A stretch of 64,000 nt of DNA from an uncultured Flavobacteriaceae bacterium (GTDB lineage: Bacteria; Bacteroidota; Bacteroidia; Flavobacteriales; Flavobacteriaceae): the NCBI GenBank assembly GCA_947494325.1, contig CANLUS010000001.1, positions 496,001-560,000 of the forward strand, read 5' to 3'. This document shows positions 33,466-43,236 of the stretch, piece after piece (positions within the stretch are counted from its first letter, which is position 1; each line of letters opens with the position of its first letter). The notes beneath the pieces are model-generated. The model did not search any database and had not been told where the DNA came from. It saw only the letters and a list, made by a program, of their open reading frames with translations. The position numbers and the translations under genes are program-made.

Positions 33466-35919
33466 TTATGATCCACACATTAGGCAATCATCACCTTCAC
33501 CTTCTTTGGCTCGTGCAATCATTGCTCTATATTCTTCTGGTGTCATTTCAGTATCATTTGAAATTACCGCATTTACTTGCGTATCTGCTGCTACACTCGC
33601 AGGGACAGCAGCTGGCTTTGGAGCTTCTACTTCCTGTTTCTTTGACAAGGTAAACTGCTTCGCATTTACTGCAGACTTTGTTCTTAAATAGTACATTCCT
33701 GTTTTTAAGCCTGACTTCCAAGCGTAAAAATGCATGGAGGTTAATTTACTATAATCAGGGTCTTGCATAAATAAGTTCATTGATTGCGACTGGTCAATAA
33801 AGTAACCACGTTGACGTGCCATATCAATGATATCTTTCATACTTAATTCCCATACCGTTTTATATAAATCTTTCAACTCTTGAGGAATTTCATCAATGTG
33901 TTGGATAGAACCATTTGCACGCATAATACTTTCTTTCATGCTATTGTCCCACAAGCCTAATTCTACTAAATCCTCTAACAAATGCTTGTTTACAACAATA
34001 AACTCACCAGATAATACTCTACGTGTATAAATATTGGATGTATATGGCTCAAATGCTTCGTTGTTTCCTAAGATTTGAGAAGTAGACGCTGTTGGCATCG
34101 GCGCAACTAATAACGAGTTACGTACACCGTGCTTCATTACTTGCTTACGTAGTTTTTTCCAATCCCATCTTCCGCTAAGGTCATCTTCAGAGATATTCCA
34201 CATATTAAATTGGAATTCGCCCTCACTCATTGGTGACCCTTTAAATGTAGAATACGGTTCTTTCGCTTTTGCTATTTCCATTGAAGAAGTCACAGCTGCA
34301 AAATATAATGTTTCAAAAATATCTTGATTCAACTGTTTTGCTTCATCAGAGGTAAATGGCATACGTAATTGAATAAAAGCATCAGCCAGACCTTGAATTC
34401 CTAAGCCTACTGGTCGATGTCTGAAATTAGAATTCTCAGCTTCCTTAATAGGATAATAGTTGCGATCGATCACACAATCTAAATTACGTGTTACTTTTTT
34501 CGTAACGTCATATAATTTTTTATGATTGAAATACTTTTTACCTTCTTTGTCTTCACTTACAAACATAGAAACGGCAATCGATGCTAAGTTACACACGGCA
34601 ACTTCATCTTTCGCTGTGTACTCCATAATCTCAGTACATAAATTTGACGAACGGATCGTTCCTAAATTTTTCTGATTTGATTTACGGTTGGCAGCATCTT
34701 TATATAACATATAAGGATTTCCTGTTTCAATCTGTGCCTCTAATATTTTCTCCCAAAGCTCACGAGCTCTAATTGTTTTTCTTCCTTTCCCTACTTTTTC
34801 ATAACCTTCGTATAATTTCTCAAACTCATCGCCATAGGTGTCGAATAAATGAGGGCACTCATTAGGGCACATCAAGGTCCATTCTCCATCTTCTTGTACA
34901 CGTTTCATAAACAAATCTGGAATCCACATCGCATAGAATAAATCACGCGCACGGTTTTCTTCAGCTCCCGTATTCTTTCTAAGATCTAAGAAATTGAATA
35001 CATCGGCATGCCAAGGTTCTAAATACATAGCGAAAGAACCTTTACGTTTTCCTCCTCCTTGATCTACATAACGAGCGGTGTCATTATACACCTTTAACAT
35101 CGGTACAATTCCGTTTGACGTACCATTAGTTCCACGAATATAAGAACCCGTCGCTCTTACATTATGAATAGAAAGTCCAATACCACCAGCCGATTGTGAA
35201 ATCTTTGCTGTTTGTTTCAACGTATCGTAAATACCATCAATGCTATCGTCTTGCATTTGCAATAAGAAACAAGAAGACATTTGAGGTTTTGGTGTACCTG
35301 CATTGAACAAAGTTGGCGTAGCATGCGTAAAGAATTTCTTACTCATCAACTCATACGTAGCAATGGCTTCGTCTAAATCATTCAAGTGAATTCCAATAGC
35401 TACGCGCATCAACATATGTTGTGGACGCTCAGCAATAACCCCATTTAATTTTAGTAGATATGAACGTTCTAATGTTTTAAACCCAAAATAATCATAGTTA
35501 AAATCTCTATTGTAGATAATTGTAGAGTCTAACTTAGCCGCATTATCCATGATGACTTTGTACGTATCATCAGCAATTAACGGCGCTTTTTTTCCGGTGC
35601 GCGGATTTACATATGTATATAAATCTTTGACAACTTCAGAAAATGTTTTCTTTGTGTTTTTATGTAGATTCGATACAGCAACTCTTGCTGCTAATTTAGC
35701 ATAATCAGGATGTTGCACTGTCATCGTCGCAGCCGTTTCGGCAGCAAGGTTGTCTAATTCAGAGGTAGTTACGCCATCATATAAGCCTTCAATCACACGC
35801 ATCGCTACTTTGGTAGGATCTACCATTTTATTCAAACCATAACTCATTTTTCGAATTCTGGCGGTGATTTTATCAAACATTACGGGCTCTTTTCTGCCAT
35901 CTCTTTTTAGTACAAACAT
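33466..35919 (-). CDS. nrdA: Ribonucleoside-diphosphate reductase, alpha subunit
   Basis: An 817-residue class Ia ribonucleotide reductase large subunit that makes dNDPs from NDPs. The N-terminal ATP-cone ([20 protein letters not shown]) occupies about residues 1-95, giving allosteric activity control. The active-site segments include [13 protein letters not shown], the loop NLCTEIMEY and the C-terminal half with [10 protein letters not shown]. The C-terminal redox cysteines are in CLMCGS. About 45 Ala/Pro/Val-rich residues precede that tail as a flexible linker. It follows nrdB by 79 bases on the same strand, so the two are probably co-transcribed, with the small subunit gene first. Confidence 0.95.
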   Translation of the reverse strand: MFVLKRDGRKEPVMFDKITARIRKMSYGLNKMVDPTKVAMRVIEGLYDGVTTSELDNLAAETAATMTVQHPDYAKLAARVAVSNLHKNTKKTFSEVVKDLYTYVNPRTGKKAPLIADDTYKVIMDNAAKLDSTIIYNRDFNYDYFGFKTLERSYLLKLNGVIAERPQHMLMRVAIGIHLNDLDEAIATYELMSKKFFTHATPTLFNAGTPKPQMSSCFLLQMQDDSIDGIYDTLKQTAKISQSAGGIGLSIHNVRATGSYIRGTNGTSNGIVPMLKVYNDTARYVDQGGGKRKGSFAMYLEPWHADVFNFLDLRKNTGAEENRARDLFYAMWIPDLFMKRVQEDGEWTLMCPNECPHLFDTYGDEFEKLYEGYEKVGKGRKTIRARELWEKILEAQIETGNPYMLYKDAANRKSNQKNLGTIRSSNLCTEIMEYTAKDEVAVCNLASIAVSMFVSEDKEGKKYFNHKKLYDVTKKVTRNLDCVIDRNYYPIKEAENSNFRHRPVGLGIQGLADAFIQLRMPFTSDEAKQLNQDIFETLYFAAVTSSMEIAKAKEPYSTFKGSPMSEGEFQFNMWNISEDDLSGRWDWKKLRKQVMKHGVRNSLLVAPMPTASTSQILGNNEAFEPYTSNIYTRRVLSGEFIVVNKHLLEDLVELGLWDNSMKESIMRANGSIQHIDEIPQELKDLYKTVWELSMKDIIDMARQRGYFIDQSQSMNLFMQDPDYSKLTSMHFYAWKSGLKTGMYYLRTKSAVNAKQFTLSKKQEVEAPKPAAVPASVAADTQVNAVISNDTEMTPEEYRAMIARAKEGEGDDCLMCGS

Positions 35920-35998
35920 ATCTACATTATTTTTAGGTTAGGGTATTCTGGGTGTCTTACGACGTATTTTATTGTTTAGCGAACTTTATTGAATATCA

Positions 35999-36973
35999 TT
36001 AAAAATCAGCATCAAAACTGATAGATCCTGTTCCACCAGATTTTACACCTGCTTTTTGATATTCTGACACTCTTTTTTCAAAGAAATTTGTTTTTCCTTC
36101 TAAAGAAATCATTTCCATAAAATCAAAAGGGTTGGTTGAATTATACACTTTCTCACAGTGAAAATCCTCTAATAAACTATCAGTTACGAACTCTAAATAT
36201 TGTGTCATTAATTTAGCATTCATTCCAATTAAACTAACAGGTAATGATTCTGTAATAAAACCTCTTTCTATATCTAAGGCATCAACCAAGATCTCTTTGA
36301 TACGTTCTTTAGGTACTTTATTTACAATATGATTATTATGTAAATGCACGGCAAAATCACAATGCATCCCTTCATCACGAGAAATTAACTCATTAGAAAA
36401 AGTCAATCCTGGTAATAATCCTCTTTTTTTCATCCAAAAAATAGAACAAAAACTTCCTGAGAAGAAAATACCTTCAACGGCTGCAAATGCAATTAAACGC
36501 TCTGCAAAACTATCACTCTCAATCCATTTTAAGGCCCATTCTGCCTTATCTTTAATGGCAGGAAAAACTTCGATTGCTCTAAATAATTGATCTTTTTCTG
36601 CCTCATTTTTCACATAAGTATCGATCAATAATGAATATACTTCTGAGTGGATATTTTCCATCATGATCTGGAAACCATAAAAGAATTTCGCCTCAGAATA
36701 CTGCACTTCATTTACAAAATTTTCGGCTAAGTTCTCATTTACAATTCCATCAGAAGCCGCGAAAAAAGCCAAAATATGCTTGATAAAATAGCGCTCATCA
36801 TCACTTAACTTATTCTCCCAATCACTAATATCTTGATGTAAATCGATTTCCTCTGCTGTCCAAATACTAGCCTCTTGCTTTTTATACCATTCCCAAATAT
36901 CTTGATGTTGGATTGGAAAAATTACGAATCTATTATCGTTTGGGGCTAAAATGGGTTCTACTACTTGCGACAT
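35999..36973 (-). CDS. nrdB: Ribonucleoside-diphosphate reductase, beta subunit
   Basis: A 324-residue ferritin-fold class I RNR small subunit that carries the diiron/tyrosyl radical cofactor. Metal-ligand motifs are [13 protein letters not shown] (first ligand region), [16 protein letters not shown] (ExxH), and the later [11 protein letters not shown] and [10 protein letters not shown] (ExxH). The C-terminal peptide SISFDADF is the region that docks on NrdA. It lies upstream of nrdA on the minus strand. Its promoter region contains a perfect TTATCCACA site (37071-37079). Confidence 0.95.
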   Translation of the reverse strand: MSQVVEPILAPNDNRFVIFPIQHQDIWEWYKKQEASIWTAEEIDLHQDISDWENKLSDDERYFIKHILAFFAASDGIVNENLAENFVNEVQYSEAKFFYGFQIMMENIHSEVYSLLIDTYVKNEAEKDQLFRAIEVFPAIKDKAEWALKWIESDSFAERLIAFAAVEGIFFSGSFCSIFWMKKRGLLPGLTFSNELISRDEGMHCDFAVHLHNNHIVNKVPKERIKEILVDALDIERGFITESLPVSLIGMNAKLMTQYLEFVTDSLLEDFHCEKVYNSTNPFDFMEMISLEGKTNFFEKRVSEYQKAGVKSGGTGSISFDADF

Positions 36974-37070
36974 ATTAAATCAAGTTTTTTTAAAATTTTG
37001 GACTACGAAAAAGTTTGGATGATCGGTTGAAACAAAGATTGAATTTTTCATTGAAAAATGAAAATCATAA

Positions 37071-37079
37071 TTATCCACA
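37071..37079. promoter_or_regulatory. DnaA-box-like site upstream of nrdB
   Basis: TTATCCACA, identical to the high-affinity E. coli DnaA box, sits 98 bases upstream of the nrdB ATG. E. coli nrdAB is known to carry DnaA boxes in its promoter. I saw only one copy here, so chance is possible. The rest of the 283-base gap (36974-37256) is AT-rich, with no gene that I could find. Confidence 0.4.
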
Positions 37080-37256
37080 AAACAAGGCAAGTTTTTAACA
37101 AAATGAAAAAAAATTAAAAAAGTCTTAACAAAAACTTAACATATAAATCCTTGTTTATCAGGTGTTTAAAATTTCACATTTCATCCTACAAGCATAAAAT
37201 ACTGGTGATCCCATTTTCTGCGTAAAATGAAAAAAGAATACCCAAAAAATGAAAGT

Positions 37257-37826
37257 TTATTTTTTAAAATTTTCAGCCACTTTTTCTAACTCGACATACC
37301 AGTCTTCGCCAAACTTTCGAATCAGTGCTTGCTTTACAAATTTGTATACTGGCACCTGTAGTTCTTTGCCAAGTGAACAGGCATCATCACAAATTTCCCA
37401 TTTATGATAATTTACTGCAGAAAACTCAGAATAATTTTGCACTCGAACGGGATATAAATGACAAGATATGGGTTTTTTCCAAGTTACTTCACCTTGATTA
37501 AACGCCTCTTCAATTCCGCATTGTGCTATTCCTTTTTCGTCATAATTAATATAAACACAACTGTCATCACTAGGTATCAGTGGTGTTTCGTATTCACCGT
37601 TCACCGTGATGTACAATCCTTGATCTTCAATAGCTTCAATTCCTTCTTTGGTTAAAAAAGGTTTCACTTTCGGATAAATGTCCATTAGAATTTTTAGTTC
37701 TTCTTCTTCGAGAGGAGCACCGGCCTCTCCATCAACACAACAAGTACCCTTACAAGCAGACAAATTACACACAAATTCTTTTTCTATAATTTCCTCTGAA
37801 ACGATTGTCTTTCCTAATTGAAACAT
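37257..37826 (-). CDS. DUF3109 family cysteine-rich protein
   Basis: A 189-residue cytoplasmic protein of the DUF3109 family. The N-terminal cysteine cluster is CNLSACKGTCCVDGEAGAPL, followed by a Cys in DDSCVYIN, AQCGIEEA, SCHLYP and EICDDAC. This resembles the YkgJ-type zinc/iron-binding Cys cluster. The family function is unproven; metal binding is likely from the cysteine pattern. A perfect TAnnTTTG element lies upstream (37852-37859, minus strand). It is divergent from the MarC-like gene. Confidence 0.8.
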   Translation of the reverse strand: MFQLGKTIVSEEIIEKEFVCNLSACKGTCCVDGEAGAPLEEEELKILMDIYPKVKPFLTKEGIEAIEDQGLYITVNGEYETPLIPSDDSCVYINYDEKGIAQCGIEEAFNQGEVTWKKPISCHLYPVRVQNYSEFSAVNYHKWEICDDACSLGKELQVPVYKFVKQALIRKFGEDWYVELEKVAENFKK

Positions 37827-37851
37827 CTTAATTAACGTGTATTATGAATTG

Positions 37852-37859
37852 CAAAAATA
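37852..37859 (-). promoter_or_regulatory. TAnnTTTG promoter element of the DUF3109 gene
   Basis: Read on the minus strand this is TATTTTTG, a perfect consensus match, 25 bases before the ATG at 37826. Confidence 0.65.
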
Positions 37860-37928
37860 CTTTTATTTTAACAAATTATTCTTCCTAAATTTACAATTAT
37901 TTAATGCTGATATGCTTTTGTGTTTCAG

Positions 37929-37936
37929 TACATTTG
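37929..37936 (+). promoter_or_regulatory. TAnnTTTG promoter element of the MarC-like gene
   Basis: TACATTTG, a perfect consensus match, 20 bases before the ATG at 37957. It lies inside a longer open frame (from 37837), so translation from that upstream ATG is unlikely. Confidence 0.65.
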
Positions 37937-37956
37937 TCCAAAATAAAAACGAGCTT

Positions 37957-38535
37957 ATGAACTTCGATATAAAGGAAATTTTTACGGCATTTATGGTATT
38001 GTTCGCGGTGATAGATATAATAGGTAATGTACCTATCATTATCGATTTACGTAAAAAAGTGGGGCATATAGAGTCTGAAAAAGCCTCCATCATTGCCGGA
38101 GTCATTATGATTGTTTTTCTCTTTTTGGGGCAAAGTCTGTTAAGCCTTATCGGAATAGATGTAAATTCATTCGCTGTAGCTGGTGCCTTTATCTTGTTTT
38201 TTATTGCCTTGGAAATGATTTTGGGTATTACTTTGTACAAAGATGACGATGACGGTATTATTACGGCTTCGGTTTTTCCTCTGGCTTTTCCTTTAATTGC
38301 TGGGCCAGGAAGTTTAACAACACTATTATCACTTCGAGCAGAATTTGCCATTGAAAATATCATTATTGCAGTATTAGCCAATGTTATTTTAATATATATT
38401 GTCTTAAAAACTTCAGCCAAAATAGAACGTATCATTGGTCCTAACGGAATTAAAATAATCCGTAAAATATTTGGTGTTATCTTATTGGCTATTTCGGTAA
38501 AATTATTTGCAGCGAATATTAAACTGTTATTCTAA
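37957..38535 (+). CDS. MarC family integral membrane protein
   Basis: A 192-residue protein with six transmembrane helices. Family hallmarks are FAVIDIIGNVPIIIDLRKK in helix 1 and the region after, and the second-half PLAFPLIAGPGSLTTLLSL. MarC proteins were once thought to affect antibiotic resistance but have no established transport substrate. I moved the start to 37957 because it is where the family begins and a promoter element lies just upstream. Its stop codon is directly followed by the ATG of the next gene, which indicates translational coupling. Confidence 0.85.
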   Translation: MNFDIKEIFTAFMVLFAVIDIIGNVPIIIDLRKKVGHIESEKASIIAGVIMIVFLFLGQSLLSLIGIDVNSFAVAGAFILFFIALEMILGITLYKDDDDGIITASVFPLAFPLIAGPGSLTTLLSLRAEFAIENIIIAVLANVILIYIVLKTSAKIERIIGPNGIKIIRKIFGVILLAISVKLFAANIKLLF

Positions 38536-39141
38536 ATGAATTATGATGTATTAATTATTGGTGGAGGAGCCGCAGGCATGTCTTGTGCCTTGGTTCTTGG
38601 GTCGGCAAAGGAGAAGTCCTTTGCAACTTCGAAAACCATTGGCATTTTTACTCATCAAAAAGCTTCACACTTACAAAACGCCCTTTTTAATAATGTGTTA
38701 GGTCTGGCTCCTAAAACAACTGGTACCACTATTTTAGAAAGCGGACTTCAACAATTATCCGATCTCTATTCTCATGTTGACCAAATTGAGCAAGAAAGGG
38801 TACAAGAAATTTCAAAAACTGGAGATTTGTTTTCAATTGTTACCAATAAGAATGCGTATGCTGCCAAACTTGTTGTTGTTGCCATCGGCTACACAAAACT
38901 AATGTCAATAAAAGGACTCGAAGATTATATTGAAGCACATCAAAAAGCCAAACCAGAAAAAGAACGTATACAATTAAAAAATAATGATCATTTAATTGAA
39001 CCAGGATTATATGTTGCCGGTACTTTGGCTGGCTGGCGCAGTCAGTTTGCTATAGCTTGTGGCAGCGGCGCTTCTGTTGCTACTGATATCCTTACCTTTT
39101 GGAATGATGGTGAGCATGTCAAAGTACATGATAAGGTGTAA
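38536..39141 (+). CDS. Short FAD/NAD(P)-binding oxidoreductase
   Basis: A 201-residue flavoprotein-like protein. The N-terminal dinucleotide-binding motif is VLIIGGGAAGMSCAL (GxGxxG), and the C-terminal FAD motif resembles the thioredoxin-reductase type (GLYVAGTLAGWRSQFAIACGSGASVA). It is about 100 residues shorter than thioredoxin reductases: it lacks the NADPH-binding domain and the redox CxxC. The short form probably binds FAD and works with another reductant, but this is inference. It starts with zero gap after the MarC-like gene. Confidence 0.7.
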   Translation: MNYDVLIIGGGAAGMSCALVLGSAKEKSFATSKTIGIFTHQKASHLQNALFNNVLGLAPKTTGTTILESGLQQLSDLYSHVDQIEQERVQEISKTGDLFSIVTNKNAYAAKLVVVAIGYTKLMSIKGLEDYIEAHQKAKPEKERIQLKNNDHLIEPGLYVAGTLAGWRSQFAIACGSGASVATDILTFWNDGEHVKVHDKV

Positions 39142-39227
39142 GAAGCTATTTACATTTATATATCTCCTAAGTTTACTGCAATATTGTGATTTCTTCCTCG
39201 TTAAGAGTATTCACAAAAAAATTAACC

Positions 39228-39809
39228 ATGAAAAACACTTTATTAAAAAGCTTAGGTATCGCACTTTTGGCAATTTTTATTATTTCTTGTAGCAAAGAGG
39301 ACGACACACCTTCGTTTCAAAAAGAAAATTTTTTAGCAGAATTCTTGACCCTCACACAATTTGAAGAGGAAACAGGTAATAATGTTAATAGTGGAGATTA
39401 TGAATTTGGATTGGAATTTACGCCCACCGTTAAAGGAAATATAACATCAATTAATGTTCAATTACCTGATGCTAGTCCAGAATTGCGTGTTACCTTTTGG
39501 GATACAGAAACCAAAACTGTAATTAGAAGCGAAACTGTTAATGTAGAATTAGCGGATACCAGCTATAACTTTTCTATTGATGATTTAGCACTTATTAAGG
39601 ATAAAAAATACATGATTACAATGAATTCTGATGATTGGTATACCAGAACGAAAACGGATAATAGTGAAATCACTTATCCAATTTCTGTAGGTAATATCGA
39701 CATTAGCAATTACGGGTTTTTCTCTGGTTCAGATCAGACGTATCCAGATAGTTTTCACGACGACTACTATGCAGGTGATTTAGCTTTTGATTTTCAACGT
39801 ACAGAGTAA
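39228..39809 (+). CDS. Lipoprotein with beta-sandwich-like domain
   Basis: A 193-residue putative lipoprotein from the ATG at 39228, with lipobox IISC at about residue 20 followed by SKEDD. The body is mainly beta-strand and includes YEFGLEFTPTVKGNITSINVQLP and TFWDTETKTVIRSE. This recalls the DUF4082-type domain used in surface proteins, but I hold that loosely. It ends upstream of a strong terminator. An in-frame ATG at 39186 would put a basic segment before the signal and is rejected. Confidence 0.6.
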   Translation: MKNTLLKSLGIALLAIFIISCSKEDDTPSFQKENFLAEFLTLTQFEEETGNNVNSGDYEFGLEFTPTVKGNITSINVQLPDASPELRVTFWDTETKTVIRSETVNVELADTSYNFSIDDLALIKDKKYMITMNSDDWYTRTKTDNSEITYPISVGNIDISNYGFFSGSDQTYPDSFHDDYYAGDLAFDFQRTE

Positions 39810-39829
39810 AAACGGTCACAATATTAAAT

Positions 39830-39866
39830 AAAAAAAGGAGTAAATAAATTATTTACTCCTTTTTTT
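39830..39866. terminator. Bidirectional terminator
   Basis: Stem AAAAAAAGGAGTAAAT / ATTTACTCCTTTTTTT with a short AAATT-type loop between convergent genes (the lipoprotein and the S41 protease). Confidence 0.8.
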
Positions 39867-39886
39867 ACGCCTCATCTGAAGCATAG

Positions 39887-41479
39887 TTAATTTTTGATAT
39901 AATCTACTTTATATTCTAATTGCTTCACTCTTTCGAGCATTTTATCATTCTGATTTAATACCATATAAAATGCCAAATCATTAAACAAAGAGCGGGCAAA
40001 AACTGATTTTAAATATCTTTTATAATAATCTCTATTATCAATTTCTCCTTGTGTGTTTTTTTGCACGATTGCCAAAAATTCGTTTAAAATCTTCTCGTCT
40101 TTATCAAAATTTTCTAAGAATTCTGGAAGTGTATACTGCTCTAATTCAACTCTGTTTTTGTCAACATATTCAAACGCAAATTGTCTCATCGCGGGAATGT
40201 AAAAATTTCCAAAATAAGCGATAGAATCAATCGCTACGAACTCATCAGGAACGATCCCCCCTCCACCATATACAGTTTTACCTTTTGGAGTTGTATACTT
40301 TAAAGAATCTGCTACTTTTATACTGTCGACACTGCTCATTTCTCCATTTAAATACCGCTCTCTAAAACTATCATTAAAATAATCATTCTCGCCTTCATAA
40401 GGTTTCTGTATAGATCTCCCGGTCGGCGTATAATATCTTGAAACCGTGAGTCGCACAGCTGAACCATCTCCTAATCCCATTTCTTGTTGTACCAATCCTT
40501 TACCAAATGAGCGTCGACCTACAATGACACCTTTATCATTGTCTTGTAGAGCACCCGCAATAATTTCACTCGCCGAAGCCGAATTTTCATCTATTAAAAC
40601 ATATACTTTTCCGTTCTCAAAATCTCCTTTAGCACTTGCAAAAGACTTGTCAACTTTACCTCCTTTATTTTTGGTAAAAACAATCAATTTATCATCTTCT
40701 AAAAATTCATCAACCATCTTCGTCGCCACCCCAAGATACCCTCCTGGGTTACCCCGAAGGTCCAATACCAAATGTTCCATATTTTTGGCTATCAATTCAT
40801 CAAGAGCTTTCTTAAACTCTTTGTAAGTAGTAGCAGCAAATCGCTGTACTTTAATATACCCTAAGCTATCATTCATCATATAATGAGCATCGATACTTTT
40901 GATCGCAACCTTGCCCCTTCTGAGCAGCACAGAATAAACCTTATTCTCTGATTTTCGATAAATGGTTAGATTTACTTTTGTCTTCGGTTTTCCCTTTAAG
41001 GTTTTAATGATATAATCATTATTTAGTTTTTTCCCGAAAAGGGTATCCTTATCTGCAATGAGAATTCTATCTCCAGGTTTTATACCTGCTTGTTTACTCG
41101 GGCCGTCTTCTAAAACCTGCACAACTGCAATGGTATCTTTGTACATTCTAAATTGCACACCTATTCCTACAAATTCGCCATTCATTCGTTCTGCGATATC
41201 ATCTGCTTCTGCAGCAGGAATATATACCGAATGAGGGTCTAATTTCCCTAATAATTGTTGAATCGTTCCGTCTAGTAGGCTATCAGTATTCACTTTATCG
41301 ACATAATCATATTGAATATAATCAATCAAGCGTTTGATCTTTTCCTCTTGAGGAGTTTGATTAAAGAGCATTACATTCTTCTTTTTAGAATAATCTAGAG
41401 TACTCCCAATAAAAATTCCTAAGCCTACCGCTATTGCCAAGAATAACGGAATATATACTTTGTTTTTATCCATTTTCAT
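39887..41479 (-). CDS. C-terminal processing protease (S41 family, CtpA-like)
   Basis: A 530-residue periplasmic serine protease. A single N-terminal membrane anchor (about 10-28) is followed by a PDZ domain (GIGVQFRMYKDTIAVVQVLEDGPSKQAGIKPGDRIL). The S41 core has the RGNPGGYLGVA block, the catalytic serine in ENSASASEI and the catalytic lysine in SFGKGLVQ. A helical C-terminal extension of about 120 residues follows. CtpA/Tsp enzymes trim or degrade envelope proteins. The gene overlaps the dCMP deaminase gene by 14 bases (or 8 if the ATG at 41473 is used). Confidence 0.88.
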   Translation of the reverse strand: MKMDKNKVYIPLFLAIAVGLGIFIGSTLDYSKKKNVMLFNQTPQEEKIKRLIDYIQYDYVDKVNTDSLLDGTIQQLLGKLDPHSVYIPAAEADDIAERMNGEFVGIGVQFRMYKDTIAVVQVLEDGPSKQAGIKPGDRILIADKDTLFGKKLNNDYIIKTLKGKPKTKVNLTIYRKSENKVYSVLLRRGKVAIKSIDAHYMMNDSLGYIKVQRFAATTYKEFKKALDELIAKNMEHLVLDLRGNPGGYLGVATKMVDEFLEDDKLIVFTKNKGGKVDKSFASAKGDFENGKVYVLIDENSASASEIIAGALQDNDKGVIVGRRSFGKGLVQQEMGLGDGSAVRLTVSRYYTPTGRSIQKPYEGENDYFNDSFRERYLNGEMSSVDSIKVADSLKYTTPKGKTVYGGGGIVPDEFVAIDSIAYFGNFYIPAMRQFAFEYVDKNRVELEQYTLPEFLENFDKDEKILNEFLAIVQKNTQGEIDNRDYYKRYLKSVFARSLFNDLAFYMVLNQNDKMLERVKQLEYKVDYIKN

Positions 41480-41894
41480 TTATATAAACCAATTCAACGC
41501 CCGCTTTTTCTAAAAATTTCAATCCCGAATCATCTTTATAAGCCTGCGCATATACTAAACGTTTTATGCCAGATTGGTGTATCAACTTACTACATTCTTT
41601 ACAAGGAGACATCGTAATATATAAGGTCGCGCCTTTACAAGATTGCGTCGATGAAGCTACCTTTAAAATAGCATTTGCTTCGGCATGTAATACGTACCAT
41701 TTTGTATAGTTATCATCATCTTCACAAATATTTTCAAATCCAGAAGGCGTTCCATTATATCCATCGGAAATAATCATTTTATCTTTCACAATTAACGCTC
41801 CTACTTGTTTTCGATTGCAATAGGATAGTTTCGCCCATTCTTTTGCCATTTTTAAATAGGCAATATCATATTTTAGTTGTTTTTTTTCGGTCAT
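41466..41894 (-). CDS. dCMP deaminase family protein
   Basis: A deaminase of 142 residues from the ATG at 41894. The zinc motifs are HAEANAI and PCKEC, with NRKQVGALIVKD and DGYNGTPSGFEN typical of deoxycytidylate deaminases (ComEB-like), which convert dCMP to dUMP for thymidylate synthesis. It overlaps the CtpA-like gene by 14 bases, so they should be translated together, although the functional link is not obvious. The alternative ATG at 41906 adds four residues. Confidence 0.85.
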   Translation of the reverse strand: MTEKKQLKYDIAYLKMAKEWAKLSYCNRKQVGALIVKDKMIISDGYNGTPSGFENICEDDDNYTKWYVLHAEANAILKVASSTQSCKGATLYITMSPCKECSKLIHQSGIKRLVYAQAYKDDSGLKFLEKAGVELVYINENG

Positions 41895-42015
41895 TGATAA
41901 AAACACTTAATGTGCTTGACTCATGTAAGGTTAGTATAAAATAAACTCCTAATGTACTAGAATATTTTATGCTGTACAAAGTACATAGAAAAAATGTTGG
42001 TTTCTTGTTAAAATT

Positions 42016-42597
42016 TTACCAAAATTTGCGTTCAGTCAGCATTGGTATTACGATTCCAATGACAATAGCCGATAAGGCTAAGACCCAATCTCGCTTTTTT
42101 ATCCTTAAAAAATTTAACGCTATATATCCTGCTATCATAATTATGATAACAATAACAATCTGTGCCAACTCAACTCCTAAAGCAAATTCTAACAGCGGGA
42201 GCCACTTGCTTTCATTGTCTTCTAAAGTCATCTTTAAAAAGCCGGAAAGCCCTAAACCGTGTATCAATCCGAAGAAAAAGGCAAAAAACACGTTGATATT
42301 AGATTGGTGAAAATTCTTTCTGTTTAAGGTAAAGATATTTACTGCTGCTGTAATAAATATGGTTAAAGGAATTAAAAACTCTATAACGTTACGCGGAATA
42401 TTTACAATTTCATACGTCGCTAGTCCCAACGTTGCAGTATGACCAATAGTAAAAAAAGTTATGAGCCATAAAGCCTTTTTCCAATCGTTAAAGTTATAGA
42501 CTACTGCTAACACAATAAAGAACAAAATATGATCGTAGCCCTCCCAATCTAGCACATGTTTAAATGCTAGTTCTATAAATAGTTTAAAATCATCCAT
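42016..42597 (-). CDS. HupE/UreJ-like membrane protein
   Basis: A 193-residue inner-membrane protein with about six helices. It has the family pattern GYDHILFFIVLAVVYNF, GHTATLGLATYEI, FGLIHGLGLSGFLK and ALGVELAQIVIV, with conserved His residues near helix ends. HupE/UreJ proteins are putative nickel permeases in hydrogenase and urease gene clusters. No nickel enzyme is present in this window, so the substrate is uncertain. It lies 18 bases after the methyltransferase on the minus strand. Confidence 0.75.
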   Translation of the reverse strand: MDDFKLFIELAFKHVLDWEGYDHILFFIVLAVVYNFNDWKKALWLITFFTIGHTATLGLATYEIVNIPRNVIEFLIPLTIFITAAVNIFTLNRKNFHQSNINVFFAFFFGLIHGLGLSGFLKMTLEDNESKWLPLLEFALGVELAQIVIVIIIMIAGYIALNFLRIKKRDWVLALSAIVIGIVIPMLTERKFW

Positions 42598-42615
42598 AAT
42601 GTAAATTTACAAAAC

Positions 42616-43146
42616 TTAATTTTTTACTTTGTTAAACAAATCCCAAAGAACCACCCCATAACTTACTGAAATGTTTAGTGAATGTTTGGTGCCAAATTGA
42701 GGAATTTCAATACAATAATCAGCATTCGAAACGACTTCTTGTTGAACACCTTTTACTTCGTTTCCCAGCACAATGGCAATCTTTTTATCTTTTTTAGGCA
42801 CAAAATCATGTAAGGCAATACTATTTTCTGCCTGCTCTATTGCAGCAATTTCGACACCCTCGCTTCTTAATTGATCAAGGAGATTAAGGGTGTCTTCTGC
42901 ATACTCCCAAGTTACCGATTCTGTCGACCCTAATGCCGTTTTATGAATATCTCTATGAGGTGGTGTTGCTGTAATTCCACATAAATAGATTTTCTCAACC
43001 AAAAAAGCATCGCTAGTTCTAAAAACTGATCCTATATTATTTAAGCTTCTAATATTATCGAGCACAACAATAATTGGTGTTTTTGTTACCTTTTTAAATT
43101 CGTCATTTGTTAATCTTTCTAATTCGCTATTTTTTAGCTTTCTCAT
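42616..43146 (-). CDS. TrmH/SpoU family RNA methyltransferase
   Basis: A 176-residue SPOUT-class RNA 2'-O-methyltransferase. Motif 1 is NIGSVFRTSDAF, motif 2 is IVLGNEVKGVQ, and motif 3 is IPQFGTKHSLNISVSYGVVLWD. It has no N-terminal substrate-binding extension, as in the TrmL/TrmH-like minimal proteins. The RNA target (tRNA or rRNA) cannot be fixed by eye. It is divergent from mutS. Confidence 0.82.
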   Translation of the reverse strand: MRKLKNSELERLTNDEFKKVTKTPIIVVLDNIRSLNNIGSVFRTSDAFLVEKIYLCGITATPPHRDIHKTALGSTESVTWEYAEDTLNLLDQLRSEGVEIAAIEQAENSIALHDFVPKKDKKIAIVLGNEVKGVQQEVVSNADYCIEIPQFGTKHSLNISVSYGVVLWDLFNKVKN

Positions 43147-43204
43147 TTTTAGAAATTTTTAATAAAAAACCATTCACTGTCGACTTGACACTGCTCACTT
43201 TTTA

Positions 43205-43212
43205 TATCTTCG
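43205..43212 (+). promoter_or_regulatory. TAnnTTCG promoter-like element of mutS
   Basis: TATCTTCG, one base off TAnnTTTG, 24 bases before the chosen TTG start of mutS. Confidence 0.45.
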
Positions 43213-43236
43213 CAAAACTAACCTAAAACTGTAGAA

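Noticed and set aside
37837-37956. Longer start for the MarC-like protein
   Set aside because: The extra 40 residues precede a perfect promoter element at 37929-37936 and do not resemble a MarC N terminus.
37863-38435. A 190-codon minus-strand frame opposite the MarC-like gene
   Set aside because: The plus strand encodes a recognisable MarC protein; the antisense product is a Lys/Ile-rich shadow.
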